A DNA stretch of 64,000 nt from Amia ocellicauda (Eukaryota; Chordata; Actinopteri; Amiiformes; Amiidae): contig NW_027102721.1 of NCBI RefSeq assembly GCF_036373705.1, forward strand, positions 62,001-126,000. The letters run 5' to 3'. The translations under genes were made by a program, and so were the position numbers. Each line of letters begins with the position of its first letter. Position 1 is the stretch's first letter. Under the pieces are notes generated by a model. That model saw nothing but the letters and a program-made list of their open reading frames with translations, was not told where the DNA came from and searched no databases. Of the stretch, positions 19,511-29,239 are shown piece after piece.

Positions 19511-19999
19511 TTAAAAGATGTATCCTGAGGCTCTATTTGTCTTTCTTTGAGACTTTCTTTTTGCAGGTTTTTTCTTGTGCTGCTTCCTTCTCCGAGTGTT
19601 TCCACGATATGTTGGAGAATGAGAGCTTCTTCGTTTTTTGTTAGCCACGGATCTTCGTCGCCCTGGTGGACACATACTGTTTCTTCTTTTACCCCCCCTC
19701 CTCGCCATTACCATGAGACCCGAACCCTCCTGCTGCTCATGGCTAGCTGCCCGGTTCATAACATTGGTGAACACGTCACTAACAATATTTTTAGCCGCTG
19801 ATTTCAAGTGGGGTCTGGCTATAGCAGAGCCTCTCTTAAGCAGGGGTACGGCCATTCTAAAGAGACCACGAAAGAGTCCTCCTAGACCGGCTCCATACAT
19901 TGTGGGGGCTCCTACAAAACCGGGCAAGCCGTTCACGGCTTGCATCTTGTAATAATCCACATAGGCGCTAGGATCTACATAACCCCTCGAGGTAGCCAT
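19511..19999 (-). CDS. Polinton 1 basic core-like virion protein
   Basis: About 162 aa. The first half carries GLGGLFRGLFRMAVPLLKRG, an amphipathic glycine/hydrophobic segment common to the Polinton protein encoded next to the capsid gene. The second half is extremely basic (RRGGKRR, GRRRS, NKKRRSS, RKQHKKK), as in DNA-condensing core proteins. The start at 19999 directly follows the penton stop; an ATG at 20014 in the same frame would overlap it. Role inferred: DNA condensation or minor capsid. Confidence 0.75.
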   Translation of the reverse strand: MATSRGYVDPSAYVDYYKMQAVNGLPGFVGAPTMYGAGLGGLFRGLFRMAVPLLKRGSAIARPHLKSAAKNIVSDVFTNVMNRAASHEQQEGSGLMVMARRGGKRRNSMCPPGRRRSVANKKRRSSHSPTYRGNTRRRKQHKKKPAKRKSQRKTNRASGYIF

Positions 20000-20000
20000 T

Positions 20001-20756
20001 TTAATAATGTACACACTGTTTCAGGGGTCGAAAATGTAGTTTGACAATAACTTTACCGAAGCGGAAGGGTACGTTGATATTCTGATCCGATTTTACTTCG
20101 ATCGTGATGTTGTCAAAGTGGGTCTTTGAGACTGGTACGTAGTGTGGCTTGTCATAAGTAATTGTGACCATGTCATTGCTTTTACCTTTAATAAGTACAT
20201 TTCTCAAAAGGGGGACATAGCTATCCCCGACCCTCTGGTGTGTTATGATATCCGTATACACATAAAGAGTGTAAAAGCCGCCACTGATGTCAGCCGGGAA
20301 GGGTGCCACCACTTCTGAGAACCTGCTCTCTGTGTCAGAATAGAACCCTAATATACGCCCCAGTTGTCCTTTGGTTTGAATGCTAATACCAGGTTTTGAC
20401 ACCTTGTACACTCTGTTTTTAATAGGGTTGTAATATAGCTTGATGTTGGGGGTGCCTTCTGAGAACTGTTTATGCATCTCATCTAATATTGTATCCACAT
20501 TGTCATAATAACCTCCTTGCATCGTGAATGTCCATTGACTCTTTTTAACATCGTCAAAAATGGCGAAGGTGGCATCCTTATCTTGTAAAACAGCCCAAGT
20601 GTAAGGATACTGTATTTCCGCCAACCCCACTTCCCACGACCCCCTTAGATCTATAGATTTTCCAAATTGTACCGTGTAACTGGATATTTCATTTTTAGGG
20701 TATATATCGAGAGAGGCGTTACTGGGTAGAGTCACGTAGAAGCCTCCTGATTCCAT
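20001..20756 (-). CDS. Polinton 1 minor capsid (penton-type) protein
   Basis: The frame is open from 20870, but that part overlaps the integrase. The ATG at 20756 gives MESGGFYVTLPSNASLDIYP, the typical start of the Polinton single jelly-roll penton protein, and is preferred. About 251 aa. Conserved features include SYTVQFGKSIDLRGSWEVGL and EIQYPYTW. Expected to form capsid vertices together with the major capsid protein encoded two genes downstream. Confidence 0.87.
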   Translation of the reverse strand: MESGGFYVTLPSNASLDIYPKNEISSYTVQFGKSIDLRGSWEVGLAEIQYPYTWAVLQDKDATFAIFDDVKKSQWTFTMQGGYYDNVDTILDEMHKQFSEGTPNIKLYYNPIKNRVYKVSKPGISIQTKGQLGRILGFYSDTESRFSEVVAPFPADISGGFYTLYVYTDIITHQRVGDSYVPLLRNVLIKGKSNDMVTITYDKPHYVPVSKTHFDNITIEVKSDQNINVPFRFGKVIVKLHFRPLKQCVHY

Positions 20757-20802
20757 CTTGAGTATCGAAAGTAATGACCCCATCACACCAGCGGGCATGT
20801 TG

Positions 20803-21912
20803 TTATAAGGCTTGAATATCACAAACCTGTTGTTCCGGGACCCAACTATTGAACTTTTCAGGCCATCCAAGCCATTTCACCAACACATATTTTTTCCGGT
20901 TCTGGGTTTTCTCAGCTAATATCTTTTCAACTCTGTATACAATGTCTTTACCCACAATAATTTTTTGTATCTCGGCTTCATAAAACGTTCCTTCTATATC
21001 CTCCCCGTCATAGTCTTTTAACCGGTACACGGGGGGGTCTCTAGCCACCTGTTCGGTAACTGTAAAATATTCGTCAGAAAATGTTTGTTCATAACCTTTG
21101 GCAAAAGTACTCCTTAGCTTTGAAACGCGAACCACATCACCGATGTTGAACTTATAAGTAGTTTTCCCCTTCTTAATAAATGGGCCGTATAATTTTTTAT
21201 AGACCTTAAAAGAATTACTTTGATCAACATCTATAGGCTTCATTTTAATACTGGCGTGATACCCTTGGTTGTAAGCATCGATAAAATCCTGAACTTTATC
21301 AAAATACTTGAACGTGTTGACCGCTGTAAAATATCTCCACATTTTGGTCTTTATGGTGCGGTTAAACCTCTCCACCACCGATGCCTTAAGCTCATTACCG
21401 GTGGTGAAATGATGTATTTTGTGTCTCTTCAGTAGATTCTGAAATTCTCTGTTGAGAAACTCTTTTCCTTTATCAGTCTGCAGTTTTTTAGGACATCGTC
21501 CCTGGGACAATATATCCTCAAAGGCCCTTGTCACCGCCCGACCTGTTTTATTATGTAGAATGCGAGCCCAGGCATATTTTGATAACACATCGATACACAT
21601 CAACATAAATTTGTGACCATTGTTATGTTTTGATAAATTTGACATATCGACTAGATCCATTTGCCATTGTGAGTCTATGTCAGTTGCATATACACGGTTT
21701 CTTTTAAAGTTAATCCTGAGAGGTTTATGTAAGGTATAGGCGTCTTGTTCCCGTAACCATTCTGAAACAACCACATCATTAACCTTCACGCCGGCCTCAG
21801 CGAGTCCTCTTTGAAAACCCTTCTTACCCGCCAAACCCCCAATCTTGGCTGGGTTGTAGTATAGTTCATGCATTTGGGGAGCTTGCCGAGTCATTCTGCC
21901 AAATAAACACAC
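20803..21912 (-). CDS. Polinton 1 retroviral-type integrase with chromodomain
   Basis: 369 aa DDE integrase that inserts the element and makes the 6-bp target duplication. An N-terminal segment ELYYNPAKIGGLAG is typical of Polinton integrases. The rve core shows Asp86 (WQMDLVDM), Asp147 (LQTDKGKEF) and Glu181 (SVVERFNRT). An SH3-like region follows, and the C-terminal 50 residues (YRVEKILAEK...KYVLVKWLGW) form a chromodomain, which in other integrases binds marked histone tails and guides target choice. The insertion site beside a tRNA gene makes this domain notable. Confidence 0.95.
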   Translation of the reverse strand: MCLFGRMTRQAPQMHELYYNPAKIGGLAGKKGFQRGLAEAGVKVNDVVVSEWLREQDAYTLHKPLRINFKRNRVYATDIDSQWQMDLVDMSNLSKHNNGHKFMLMCIDVLSKYAWARILHNKTGRAVTRAFEDILSQGRCPKKLQTDKGKEFLNREFQNLLKRHKIHHFTTGNELKASVVERFNRTIKTKMWRYFTAVNTFKYFDKVQDFIDAYNQGYHASIKMKPIDVDQSNSFKVYKKLYGPFIKKGKTTYKFNIGDVVRVSKLRSTFAKGYEQTFSDEYFTVTEQVARDPPVYRLKDYDGEDIEGTFYEAEIQKIIVGKDIVYRVEKILAEKTQNRKKYVLVKWLGWPEKFNSWVPEQQVCDIQAL

Positions 21913-21950
21913 AGACCCACACTATGCGCAAAGTTTTTATACAAGGTTTT

Positions 21951-22463
21951 TTATTCAACTTCAGGAGAGCAGATACCCCTTTTTAGACATTTGAGAAAAG
22001 TATAACATACACAACAATTTTTTCTACGGTCCAGACAAAAAGAAATCAGATGATTGGTTACTTGATCTATATCAACAAATACCTGTTTCTTTATCTTGTA
22101 GGCACACACCTCAGTTACATATGTAAATAAAACAACAATATGACCTATTTTAAAAGTAAACAGAGGGGTATTAAACATGCTCAGTAAAAGGTCATACAGA
22201 TGTTGATGAAATGGCCTAATATCATTCTTGGCCCCCTTGAGCGCTTCATCCCAGTGTTCGTACCCCCCGGTCTTTGTTACAGCAACCATTAACTTTTCCA
22301 GGTTTGAAAGTTGATCCTCATCGATGGTTAAATCTGTAGAGAAAAGGCTCGCGTTGGCTACTTTTCTGTCAAGCACATGGTGTAATAGCGCTCTCAGGTT
22401 AGCTGCAGAGTGTTGATGACAGAACCAGTTGCAGCAGCAGTCCAGAACATTCCCCATGTTCAA
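21951..22463 (-). CDS. Polinton 1 accessory protein, possible Bcl-2-like fold
   Basis: 170 aa, Cys-rich at both ends and mostly helical. Residues about 101-126 (LFTFKIGHIVVLFTYVTEV and on) resemble the BH1/central helix region of Bcl-2 family proteins, where G-R-I/V-V-A-L-F is usual. BH2 and a clear tail anchor are not obvious, so the match is weak. If right, it would be an inhibitor of host cell death. The stop codon lies within an AATAAA signal (minus strand, 21950-21955), so the transcript probably ends at once. Lies 6 bp after the next upstream gene. Confidence 0.4.
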   Translation of the reverse strand: MNMGNVLDCCCNWFCHQHSAANLRALLHHVLDRKVANASLFSTDLTIDEDQLSNLEKLMVAVTKTGGYEHWDEALKGAKNDIRPFHQHLYDLLLSMFNTPLFTFKIGHIVVLFTYVTEVCAYKIKKQVFVDIDQVTNHLISFCLDRRKNCCVCYTFLKCLKRGICSPEVE

Positions 22464-22469
22464 AGTCCC

Positions 22470-23318
22470 TTAGTTCAGGTCAGAGTCTGAATCAGTGGCG
22501 TAGATGTCGAATTCTTCGTCGCTGCCCCCAGCTTTAACTTCTTTACGGAAGAAATAAGCTTTTAGCTTGCCAGCGGTTTTTCTACTTGGCTCATCCAGGT
22601 CATTGAGCAGCTGCCCAAGTTTCTCTATTATAAACGGCTCCTTTTTCAGCTCCAGCAAAATCTCATCTATGATTTTCTGGACTTGTCCAGCAGTGACATG
22701 TATGTGGGAGTAAGACAGAGCCTTGATTAGTGCCGGTTTCAGCCACGGTTTGTTCAGTCTTCTGTAAAACACGTTGAAATAGAACAGGAAATAGTAACGG
22801 TCTGGTTCAAACAAACAACTGTGTCTCAACTGACTGGGGTGATTCACTTCACACCCCCGACAGACTTCTTTCAGAGCTCGGTCGATGAGAGCACTCAGAA
22901 TATACACCAGGGTGCTTTTAACCACTCTGCTTACTTGGACACCTACCCCGGGCATAAATCCTGCGTCTTCATCACGCCCCCGAGACCGTCCGATGCTCAT
23001 TGGGTCGCCTGGTGGTTTGTGGGGTGTTTCTACATCCATTGGACTGACCCCCTCCTGAGACGCACAGACGGTAGACAGTTCGGCAAAATCGAGGCCCTCC
23101 ATGAGCTCCAGAGGCTGGGGATCCCCGAGACTCATTTGGACATCCATCGCTCCGCATGTTGTTTCGTCCTGAGGGACCGGGGTCTGAGGTCTTGGAGGGT
23201 AACCGCAGTCAGAGGGTTCCGGAGTGTATACAAAATCTGGGGAATAGAACCAGGGGTGATCCCGGGTTTGAAGAGGCCTGTAGAGCCTGTCGACGTCCGC
23301 AGCTTTCGGGTAAGACAT
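22470..23318 (-). CDS. Polinton 1 accessory protein with Cys/His cluster (CxxC...HPSQ...HxC)
   Basis: 282 aa. The N-terminal 120 residues are Pro-, Asp- and Glu-rich and look disordered. The folded part begins near 125 and contains C153-x2-C156, H160-P-S-Q and H166-x-C168, a probable zinc site. I believe I have seen similar GC...HPSQ...H.CL signatures in other animal Polintons, but I cannot name the family. The C-terminal tail is acidic (SDEEFDIYATDSDSDLN). It has its own promoter-like region upstream and may be an early regulatory or host-interaction protein. Confidence 0.65.
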   Translation of the reverse strand: MSYPKAADVDRLYRPLQTRDHPWFYSPDFVYTPEPSDCGYPPRPQTPVPQDETTCGAMDVQMSLGDPQPLELMEGLDFAELSTVCASQEGVSPMDVETPHKPPGDPMSIGRSRGRDEDAGFMPGVGVQVSRVVKSTLVYILSALIDRALKEVCRGCEVNHPSQLRHSCLFEPDRYYFLFYFNVFYRRLNKPWLKPALIKALSYSHIHVTAGQVQKIIDEILLELKKEPFIIEKLGQLLNDLDEPSRKTAGKLKAYFFRKEVKAGGSDEEFDIYATDSDSDLN

Positions 23319-23353
23319 TCTCTTTAATTTTAAACCATGAATGAATTGTTGCG

Positions 23354-23381
23354 CCTTTTATCCTATCTCTTCACTACGTCA
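23354..23381 (-). promoter_or_regulatory. CRE-like site and TATA-like box upstream of the Cys/His-cluster gene
   Basis: On the minus strand TGACGTAG (23374-23381) is followed by GGATAAAAGG (23354-23363), about 40 bp before the start codon at 23318. The TGACGTA core repeats motifs in the terminal repeats, so the same factor may act on both. Confidence 0.5.
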
Positions 23382-23396
23382 CGACACACCGCCCTC

Positions 23397-24107
23397 TTAG
23401 AAGAGAGTAGACCCTGAGCCGTCAGACCCCCCTCCAACCCCCCACAGGTCGTCTGTTTTATCATCGTCGTCGTCATTCAAGGGGGATATATAATCCATAA
23501 TCCAGCATATTCTCCTTCTAACAGAATCCAGTTGTGAACATTTGGTCAAGATGTCAAAACCATCATTTATACAGTTTATGACCTCTTTCAAGAACGGCCA
23601 GTCCATGGCGTCAAACATAATTTCAGTAACCTGTTTTTCTGGATCCTCCACAACCCCTTCAATAGGGTTTGTAATCAGGGTACTGCTAAACAAAACCTTA
23701 CGATCAGTAGTTAGAGATAGACTCTTCACCACTGTACCGTAGTTCTGCAAGCTTTCCCATTCACACCTTTCAAAACTCTGAGTCGGAGACTCCGTTTCGC
23801 CTTCTCTTGGACCCTCTTGCAAGCCTTCTAGAGTCTTATCCACAAGCCCCAGGTCTCTCCATGCCATCACCTTCAACCAGTCCTCAAAAGAGTATTCAAT
23901 CACCGTCTCAAAAGGTTCCAACGTACCCTCCTTCTCTCCCAAAGCAAAAAGCTCCACTCCAACATAGCTGGGATCCCTTTTAAAGCGGTAACCCCGTCGA
24001 CTCCCCCAGAACAACACCCAGGAGCGTTCAATCTTCAAATTGGTGAGTACAGGAACCCTTGCCCGGGATTGTTTCTTGCGGGGTTTCATGTTGATGTCGC
24101 TAGACAT
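23397..24107 (-). CDS. Polinton 1 accessory protein, 236 aa, unknown
   Basis: Basic N-terminus (KPRKKQSRARV), then an aromatic-rich segment (RSWVLFWGSRRGYRFKRDPSY), a mainly helical middle and a strongly acidic end (NDDDDDKTDD). I recognise no family. It is the outermost minus-strand gene, close to the right terminal repeat, preceded by a TATA-like TATTTAAG (minus strand, 24174-24181). Position suggests an early gene. Conserved in Polinton 2 with a few substitutions. Confidence 0.6.
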   Translation of the reverse strand: MSSDINMKPRKKQSRARVPVLTNLKIERSWVLFWGSRRGYRFKRDPSYVGVELFALGEKEGTLEPFETVIEYSFEDWLKVMAWRDLGLVDKTLEGLQEGPREGETESPTQSFERCEWESLQNYGTVVKSLSLTTDRKVLFSSTLITNPIEGVVEDPEKQVTEIMFDAMDWPFLKEVINCINDGFDILTKCSQLDSVRRRICWIMDYISPLNDDDDDKTDDLWGVGGGSDGSGSTLF

Positions 24108-24229
24108 GTTGAAGAAGCGGGATGTTTCAGATGCTGAGAATTAAAGAGGTATTGCCTAAAAGCAGCGCGGGGTCTTAAATAGAGAGGAGACTTTCGGGGC
24201 GTTGCCTTCAGGGGGGGGGGGGGGGTCTT

Positions 24230-24398
24230 TATGGGTGGCCTTGTTGTTCAGGGTTTTAGGGGTGTACACTTTCTGACGGATATGACGTAGGAATAATTAA
24301 GGAAAAAACTCTAAAATCACGCCCCCCAATTATGACGTAAGCTTAGGGCATACGTCATAACAAAATAGGCCGCGCCCCAAAAAACCCTACTATCTACT
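24230..24398 (-). repeat. Polinton 1 right terminal inverted repeat, about 169 bp
   Basis: Inverted copy of 7845-8025, slightly shorter than the left arm. It is preceded by a G run (about 24211-24225) and ends CTATCTACT next to the duplicated CACAGG. Confidence 0.92.
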
Positions 24399-24431
24399 CA
24401 CAGGTCCTAGGGGAAGAGCAACAGATCCACC

Positions 24432-24503
24432 TTCCCTGACCGGGAATCGAACCCGGGCCGCAGCGGTGAGAGCACCGAATCCTGACCACTAGACCACCAG
24501 GGA
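24432..24503 (-). tRNA. tRNA-Glu(CTC), unit C, beside Polinton 1
   Basis: The tRNA 3' end is 33 nt from the Polinton right end. The anticodon stem has G-T wobble pairs in place of two Watson-Crick pairs; anticodon CTC is kept. The insertion has replaced the natural 3' flank beyond this point with Polinton sequence. Confidence 0.9.
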
Positions 24504-24638
24504 CGGCTCCTGAAGTGACCCGCCACACGCAGCACTCTGGGCGCAACTTGGCTCACTCTGGACTTGGCCGTGCGACAGAGCGAGACGTGTGCGTAGAGCA
24601 GAAACCTTCGTCACGGGCAAGAGGTGGGCAGCGGGCTT

Positions 24639-24710
24639 GGTTCCAAGGTGTAATGGTTAGCACTCTGGACTCTGAATCCAGCGATCCGAGTTCAAGTCTC
24701 GGTGGGACCT
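24639..24710 (+). tRNA. tRNA-Gln(CTG), unit C, altered at position 8
   Basis: As at 1032, but the conserved T at tRNA position 8 is A. This base makes a tertiary contact, so the copy may fold poorly. Confidence 0.9.
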
Positions 24711-24866
24711 GGGGCCCTTGGCAGGGGCAGCAGCGGTGACCCGGTGGTCTCCCTGCGTGAGGGCCTGTGTCTGCGAATAAGGCCTGTTTATGTTCCCTCT
24801 TGGGAGGCTTGGAGACGAATTGGCGAAAACTCCGGGTCAGCCTGGTGCGTTCATCTTCCTGGTGGT

Positions 24867-25511
24867 GACCGCGTGGCTTAACGGAGAAGAAGGTGCCTGT
24901 GTTGACAGATTACAGATAGATTATTTCCCTTCTTGGAAATCATCGTTAAAGCGAAAAGGAACTTTGTAAACCAGCTAGCTTGGAAGCAACCACGTCAGGG
25001 CATTCTTTCAGTGAGACCTCGGTTTTTTACAAGCACGAGTGAAGCTTTAAAAGAAAATGACATAGAATGTTTGCGGCCGTTCATCCAATCAAGCCCGAGT
25101 CCGATTGCGGTCTGTCTTCCCTGGGGGCGGGGGGGATTGTGTTTCGTGAGATCCGGGGGAGAGGTGAGGTGGCTTTCTTTGGTGTATGCCAGAGGTCCGG
25201 TGAGAGGTTGTCTTTTACAACTGTCCCTCAGTCAATACCAAAAACAGTCCCTGCCAATCTGGGAAAGCCATTCAGTCCACAAACAGAGTTTTGACAAACA
25301 TCCTGCGGGCTTTTTCTCCACCGTTTGATCCTTTTATCGTTGACAGGAATTTCTACAGGGTACGTCCCGAACAGGTGCCTCAATGGCTGTTTGCTAGCTC
25401 GATAAATCTAACTTGCTCGGTCTGCATACTATCTTTAATCTAAAACATCATACAGTCTCTTCGGTCTGACTTCGGATCGGAAGATTGAGGGTTGGAGTGC
25501 CTTTGCGGTCG
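24867..25511 (+). pseudogene. Split tRNA-Arg(TCG), unit C (24867-24885 and 25463-25511)
   Basis: As at 1260. The interruption is 9 bp shorter in this unit. Confidence 0.75.
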
Positions 25512-25715
25512 TTCCTGGGGTTACGACGTCGAAGCGGCATCTCGGTCGTTTTTGGGGAACTTCGGAAGGGCCAGCCGGCGTGCTAAAGCTGCAGCCGTCG
25601 CCGGCGCGTTGTGTCTGATAACCTTACGGCAAACAGGCAATGCCTTGCGCCTGTGTCTGCGGCAAGAAAAGTGAGCGACTCTCCCCCGAAACCGGGGCAC
25701 GAGCGCCTGAGGCCT

Positions 25716-27622
25716 TGGAGAATGCAGGCATCGATCCCGCTGCCTCTCGCATGCTGTAGCGTAAGGTACACTTATACATTTCAATTAAAGAAGTGAATTT
25801 ATAGTATCACCTTATCACGAATCCTGGAATCTTGTAGAACTCAATTTCTGTAATAATTGGACGCAGACACCAATTCCAAAGATATAAATTGTCAAATGTA
25901 TTCAAAACAAAGACTAAATGTAGCACTACACTAATTATACAAAAGGGAAAAACGAATTACAATTCAACTCTAGATCAACAAATCGAAGACAAATCACTTC
26001 CGTGACCAAATCAAAGACCATGGGATCACATATGATAACACAAATCGTTAAACAAAAAAGGTTATAAACACATTGACTACAATACCGGTTAAAAAGACGA
26101 AGGTGAGTCTCTCGTTAGTATTATTAGTCAGACATTAAATAACTACGCAGGTTAGTATTTATGTCAGGTAACTTCTCGTTATATATATATCAGTCTCATT
26201 CACGTTTAGGTGCCGAGAAAGATCCTATCATTACTTGTTACCACAATTTCTCTTAACTGATTATTATTCAATGATTAAGGATAGGCAGAGCCACCAATAA
26301 TCTAATGTCTATTAACTTGTGTCAATTTCAGACTAAACAGTTAAACAGGAATGAGAAGATATTTCTCGGCGTTGACAGATTTTATTTCTAAAATTATCAA
26401 CAAAACAGTTTAATGCAACACACATTTATATTTAAGAAAACTAAATGATATTACACATTCTAGAGTTATGAATCACAGATTAACATTTCTAATTGATTTC
26501 TCAAATGTCATGAATCATGAACTCCAAACTGTTAAACTTATCTGAACTTCGTCGCAGAGAGGCCTCTCTGGCTTCGGGCTCAGATAACAGCACACGGCAC
26601 GAGGTCCGTGTGGTTTGGAACAAAGGCAGTCCGGTTCGGCTTTGTCCAAGAACTTCCACTCAGTCGATACACCTGGAAGTTGGGGTTTCGCGAAAGTAGA
26701 GTCGTTTCCAAACAGATTTTCCACTGGTTTGAAGGCTCCAAGGTTGTGCACAAAATCTTCTTGGCAAGCAGGGTCTCTCACCGTACTTATTTGAAGACAA
26801 AGTCTTTGAGGAAAGCAGGGCCGTGTTTGTTCCAAGGGTCAAGTTTCTTAAGACTCAAATAGCTATTTAAATGACTGACACTTTCGTATACAGTCGACTT
26901 AGTCAATTGTCCAGCTGTAAAACTCCACTGATCAGGTGGGCACAGGCGGGCAGCGCAGTCTGTAAAGTTCTTTATTTAATAAAGTCCTTTAAAAGAATTC
27001 TTCGTACGGCTCAATCTCCTTCTCCCAGTTTAACTCTTCTGTTGCCGGCAAAGACTTAGTTGGTTTCTGGTTCCGGTTCTGGCAACAGAGCTACAGGTTG
27101 AGCTGTGGCAGCGAGTTACTGGTTCAGGTGAGAGAGAGCGAGAAAGACTGTCCGCTGTTCCTTATAGTCTGTCAGATCAAGAGGTGATTTGTTCTTGAGT
27201 TTTTGAGATTGGATTTCGGTTTCAGCCCCCAGTGTCCTATTGGAGGGGGGCTTGATTTATGACTGATGTCAATCCATGCCATCTTTTGGAAATGCCGGTT
27301 GGCCTGGGTTCGTAGCTCTATGTCGGGATTTCGGCTCTCGTCCACTTCAAAGAGTTTTTATCACCTACAGGCCCCTTTCTCCAGACATCTCATAGCAGAA
27401 TTCCAAACTATTTGGCCTCTTCTTGGTGCCATCCTCCCCAAAACTGTCACTTTGATGCAAACCACTTCCAAGCTGATGAGCTAAGGGAATCTGATAACTT
27501 TGGGGGGGAGAGGTTTTCTTTAGATCAGTGCTTCAGCTCAGAGCCCAAATGCTCTTATCCAAATACACCCAACATAACGCTATAATGCTAAGCGAGCGCT
27601 CTACCACGTGAGCTAATCCTCA
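25716..27622 (-). pseudogene. Split tRNA-Ala(AGC), unit C/D junction (27585-27622 and 25716-25754)
   Basis: Same split as in other units. The 3' half has one further T-stem change. Confidence 0.82.
25755..27584. mobile_element. LTR-like insertion, 1,830 bp, unit C
   Basis: Starts TGTAGCGT. Its right end reads ACGCTATA, one base away from the usual ACGCTACA. ATGC flanks both sides. Confidence 0.7.
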
Positions 27623-27946
27623 GGGCTCTCGGTGAGGCCGACCCCCACTTCTTCAGTCTTTAAGTGGCACGTCGCGAGTAAGTCCTTTCCTGCGCTTCAG
27701 GCAAGCTTGCAGGCAACTGCGGACGACTTTCCTTCCTCGGTGGCAGCCATCGTGCCGCAATAGAAAAGGATTGTCATGAGCAAAACTATCAAAGTGACCG
27801 AAAAGATCACGGCCCGTCGTGTGATGTGATGTACAATGAGCTCCAGAAACGTTCATGGACATATGTATATAAGTAAGGATTTAATCACAGATAGAGAGAG
27901 AGAAAATGCACCACACAGGTCCTAGGGGAAGAGCAACAAATCCACC

Positions 27947-28018
27947 TTCCCTGACCGGGAATCGAACCCGGGCCGCGGCGGTGAGAGCGCCGAATCCTGA
28001 CCACTAGACCACCAGGGA
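27947..28018 (-). tRNA. tRNA-Glu(CTC), unit D
   Basis: Best-preserved Glu copy together with that at 47177: acceptor, anticodon (CGGCG/CGCCG) and T stems all pair. This is an empty Polinton site: CACAGG runs straight into the tRNA 3' flank at about 27914-27919. Confidence 0.93.
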
Positions 28019-28153
28019 CGGCTCCGGAAGTGACCCGCCACACGCAGCACTCTGGGCGCAACTTGGCTCACTCTGGACTTGGCCGTGCGACAGAGCGAGA
28101 CGTGTGCGTAGAGCAGAAACTTTCGTCACGGGCAAGAGGTGGGCAGCGGGCTT

Positions 28154-28225
28154 GGTTCCATGGTGTAATGGTTAGCACTCTGGACTCTGAATCCAGCGAT
28201 CCGAGTTCAAGTCTCGGTGGGACCT
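28154..28225 (+). tRNA. tRNA-Gln(CTG), unit D
   Basis: Identical to the copy at 1032. Confidence 0.95.
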
Positions 28226-28381
28226 GGGGCCCTTGGCAGGGGCAGCGGCGGTGAAGCGGTGGTCTACCTGCGTGAGGGCCTGTGTCTGCGAATAAGGCCT
28301 GTTTATGTTCCCTCTTGGGAGGCTTGGAGACGAATTGGCGAAAACTCCGGGTCAGCCTGGTGCGTTCATCTTCCTGGTGGT

Positions 28382-29035
28382 GACCGCGTGGCTTAACGGA
28401 GAAGAAGGTGCCTGTGTTGACAGATTACAGATAGATTATTTCCCTTCTTGGAAATCATCGTTAAAGCGAAAAGGAACTTTGTAAACCAGCTAGCTTGGAA
28501 GCAACCACGTCAGGGCATTCTTTCAGTGAGACCTCGGTTTTTTACAAGCACGAGTGAAGCTTTAAAAGAAAATGACATAGAATGTTTGCGGCCGTTCATC
28601 CAATCAAAAGTTGCAAGCCCGAGTCCGATTGCGGTCTGTCTTCCCTCGGGGCGGGGGGGATTGTGTTTTGTGAGATCCGGGGGAGAGGTGAGGTGGCTTT
28701 CTTTGGTGTATGCCAGAGGTCCGGTGAGAGGTTGTCTTTTACAACTGTCCCTCAGTCAATACCAAAAACAGTCCCTGCCAATCTGGGAAAGCCATTCAGT
28801 CCACAAACAGAGTTTTGACAAACATCCTGCGGGCTTTGTCTCCACCGTTTGATCCTTTTATCGTTGACAGGAATTTCTACAGGGTACGTCCCGAACAGGT
28901 GCCTCAATGGCTGTTTGCTAGCTCGATAAATCTAACTTGCTCGGTCTGCATACTATCTTTAATCTAAAACATCATACAGTCTCTTCGGTCTGACTTCGGA
29001 TCGGAAGATTGAGGGTTGGAGTGCCTTTGCGGTCG
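28382..29035 (+). pseudogene. Split tRNA-Arg(TCG), unit D (28382-28400 and 28987-29035)
   Basis: Same arrangement as at 1260. Confidence 0.75.
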
Positions 29036-29239
29036 TTCCTGGGGTTACGACGTCGAAGCGGCATCTCGGTCGTTTTTGGGGAACTTCGGAAGGGCCAGCC
29101 GGCGTGCTAATGCTGCAGCCGTCGCCGGCGCGTTGTGTCTGATAACCTTACGGCAAACAGGCAATGCCTTGCGCCTGTGTCTGCGGCAAGAAAAGTGAGC
29201 GACTCTCCCCCGAAACCGGGGCACGAGCGCCTGAGGCCT

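Larger units (their letters stand above)
7845..24398. mobile_element. Polinton (Maverick) 1, 16.55 kb, looks structurally whole
   Basis: Bounded by inverted terminal repeats that begin AGTAGATAG and end CTATCTACT, and flanked by the 6-bp duplication CACAGG (7839-7844 and 24399-24404), as Polintons produce. It holds the complete set known for the family: PolB, packaging ATPase, adenain-like protease, double jelly-roll capsid protein, penton-type protein and retroviral-type integrase, plus accessory genes. The main reading frames are open; I make no claim that it is active. Inserted in unit C, 34 bp beyond the 3' end of tRNA-Glu. High identity to Polintons 2 and 3 means either recent spread or homogenisation with the array. 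Confidence 0.96.

Noticed and set aside
20803-21912. Integrase as evidence of a retrovirus or Ty3-type retrotransposon
   Set aside because: No reverse transcriptase or gag is present; PolB, ATPase, protease, capsid genes and terminal inverted repeats place it in a Polinton.
22821-23327. 168-codon plus-strand frame opposite the Cys/His-cluster gene
   Set aside because: Antisense shadow; the minus-strand frame has promoter-like sites and a plausible zinc motif.
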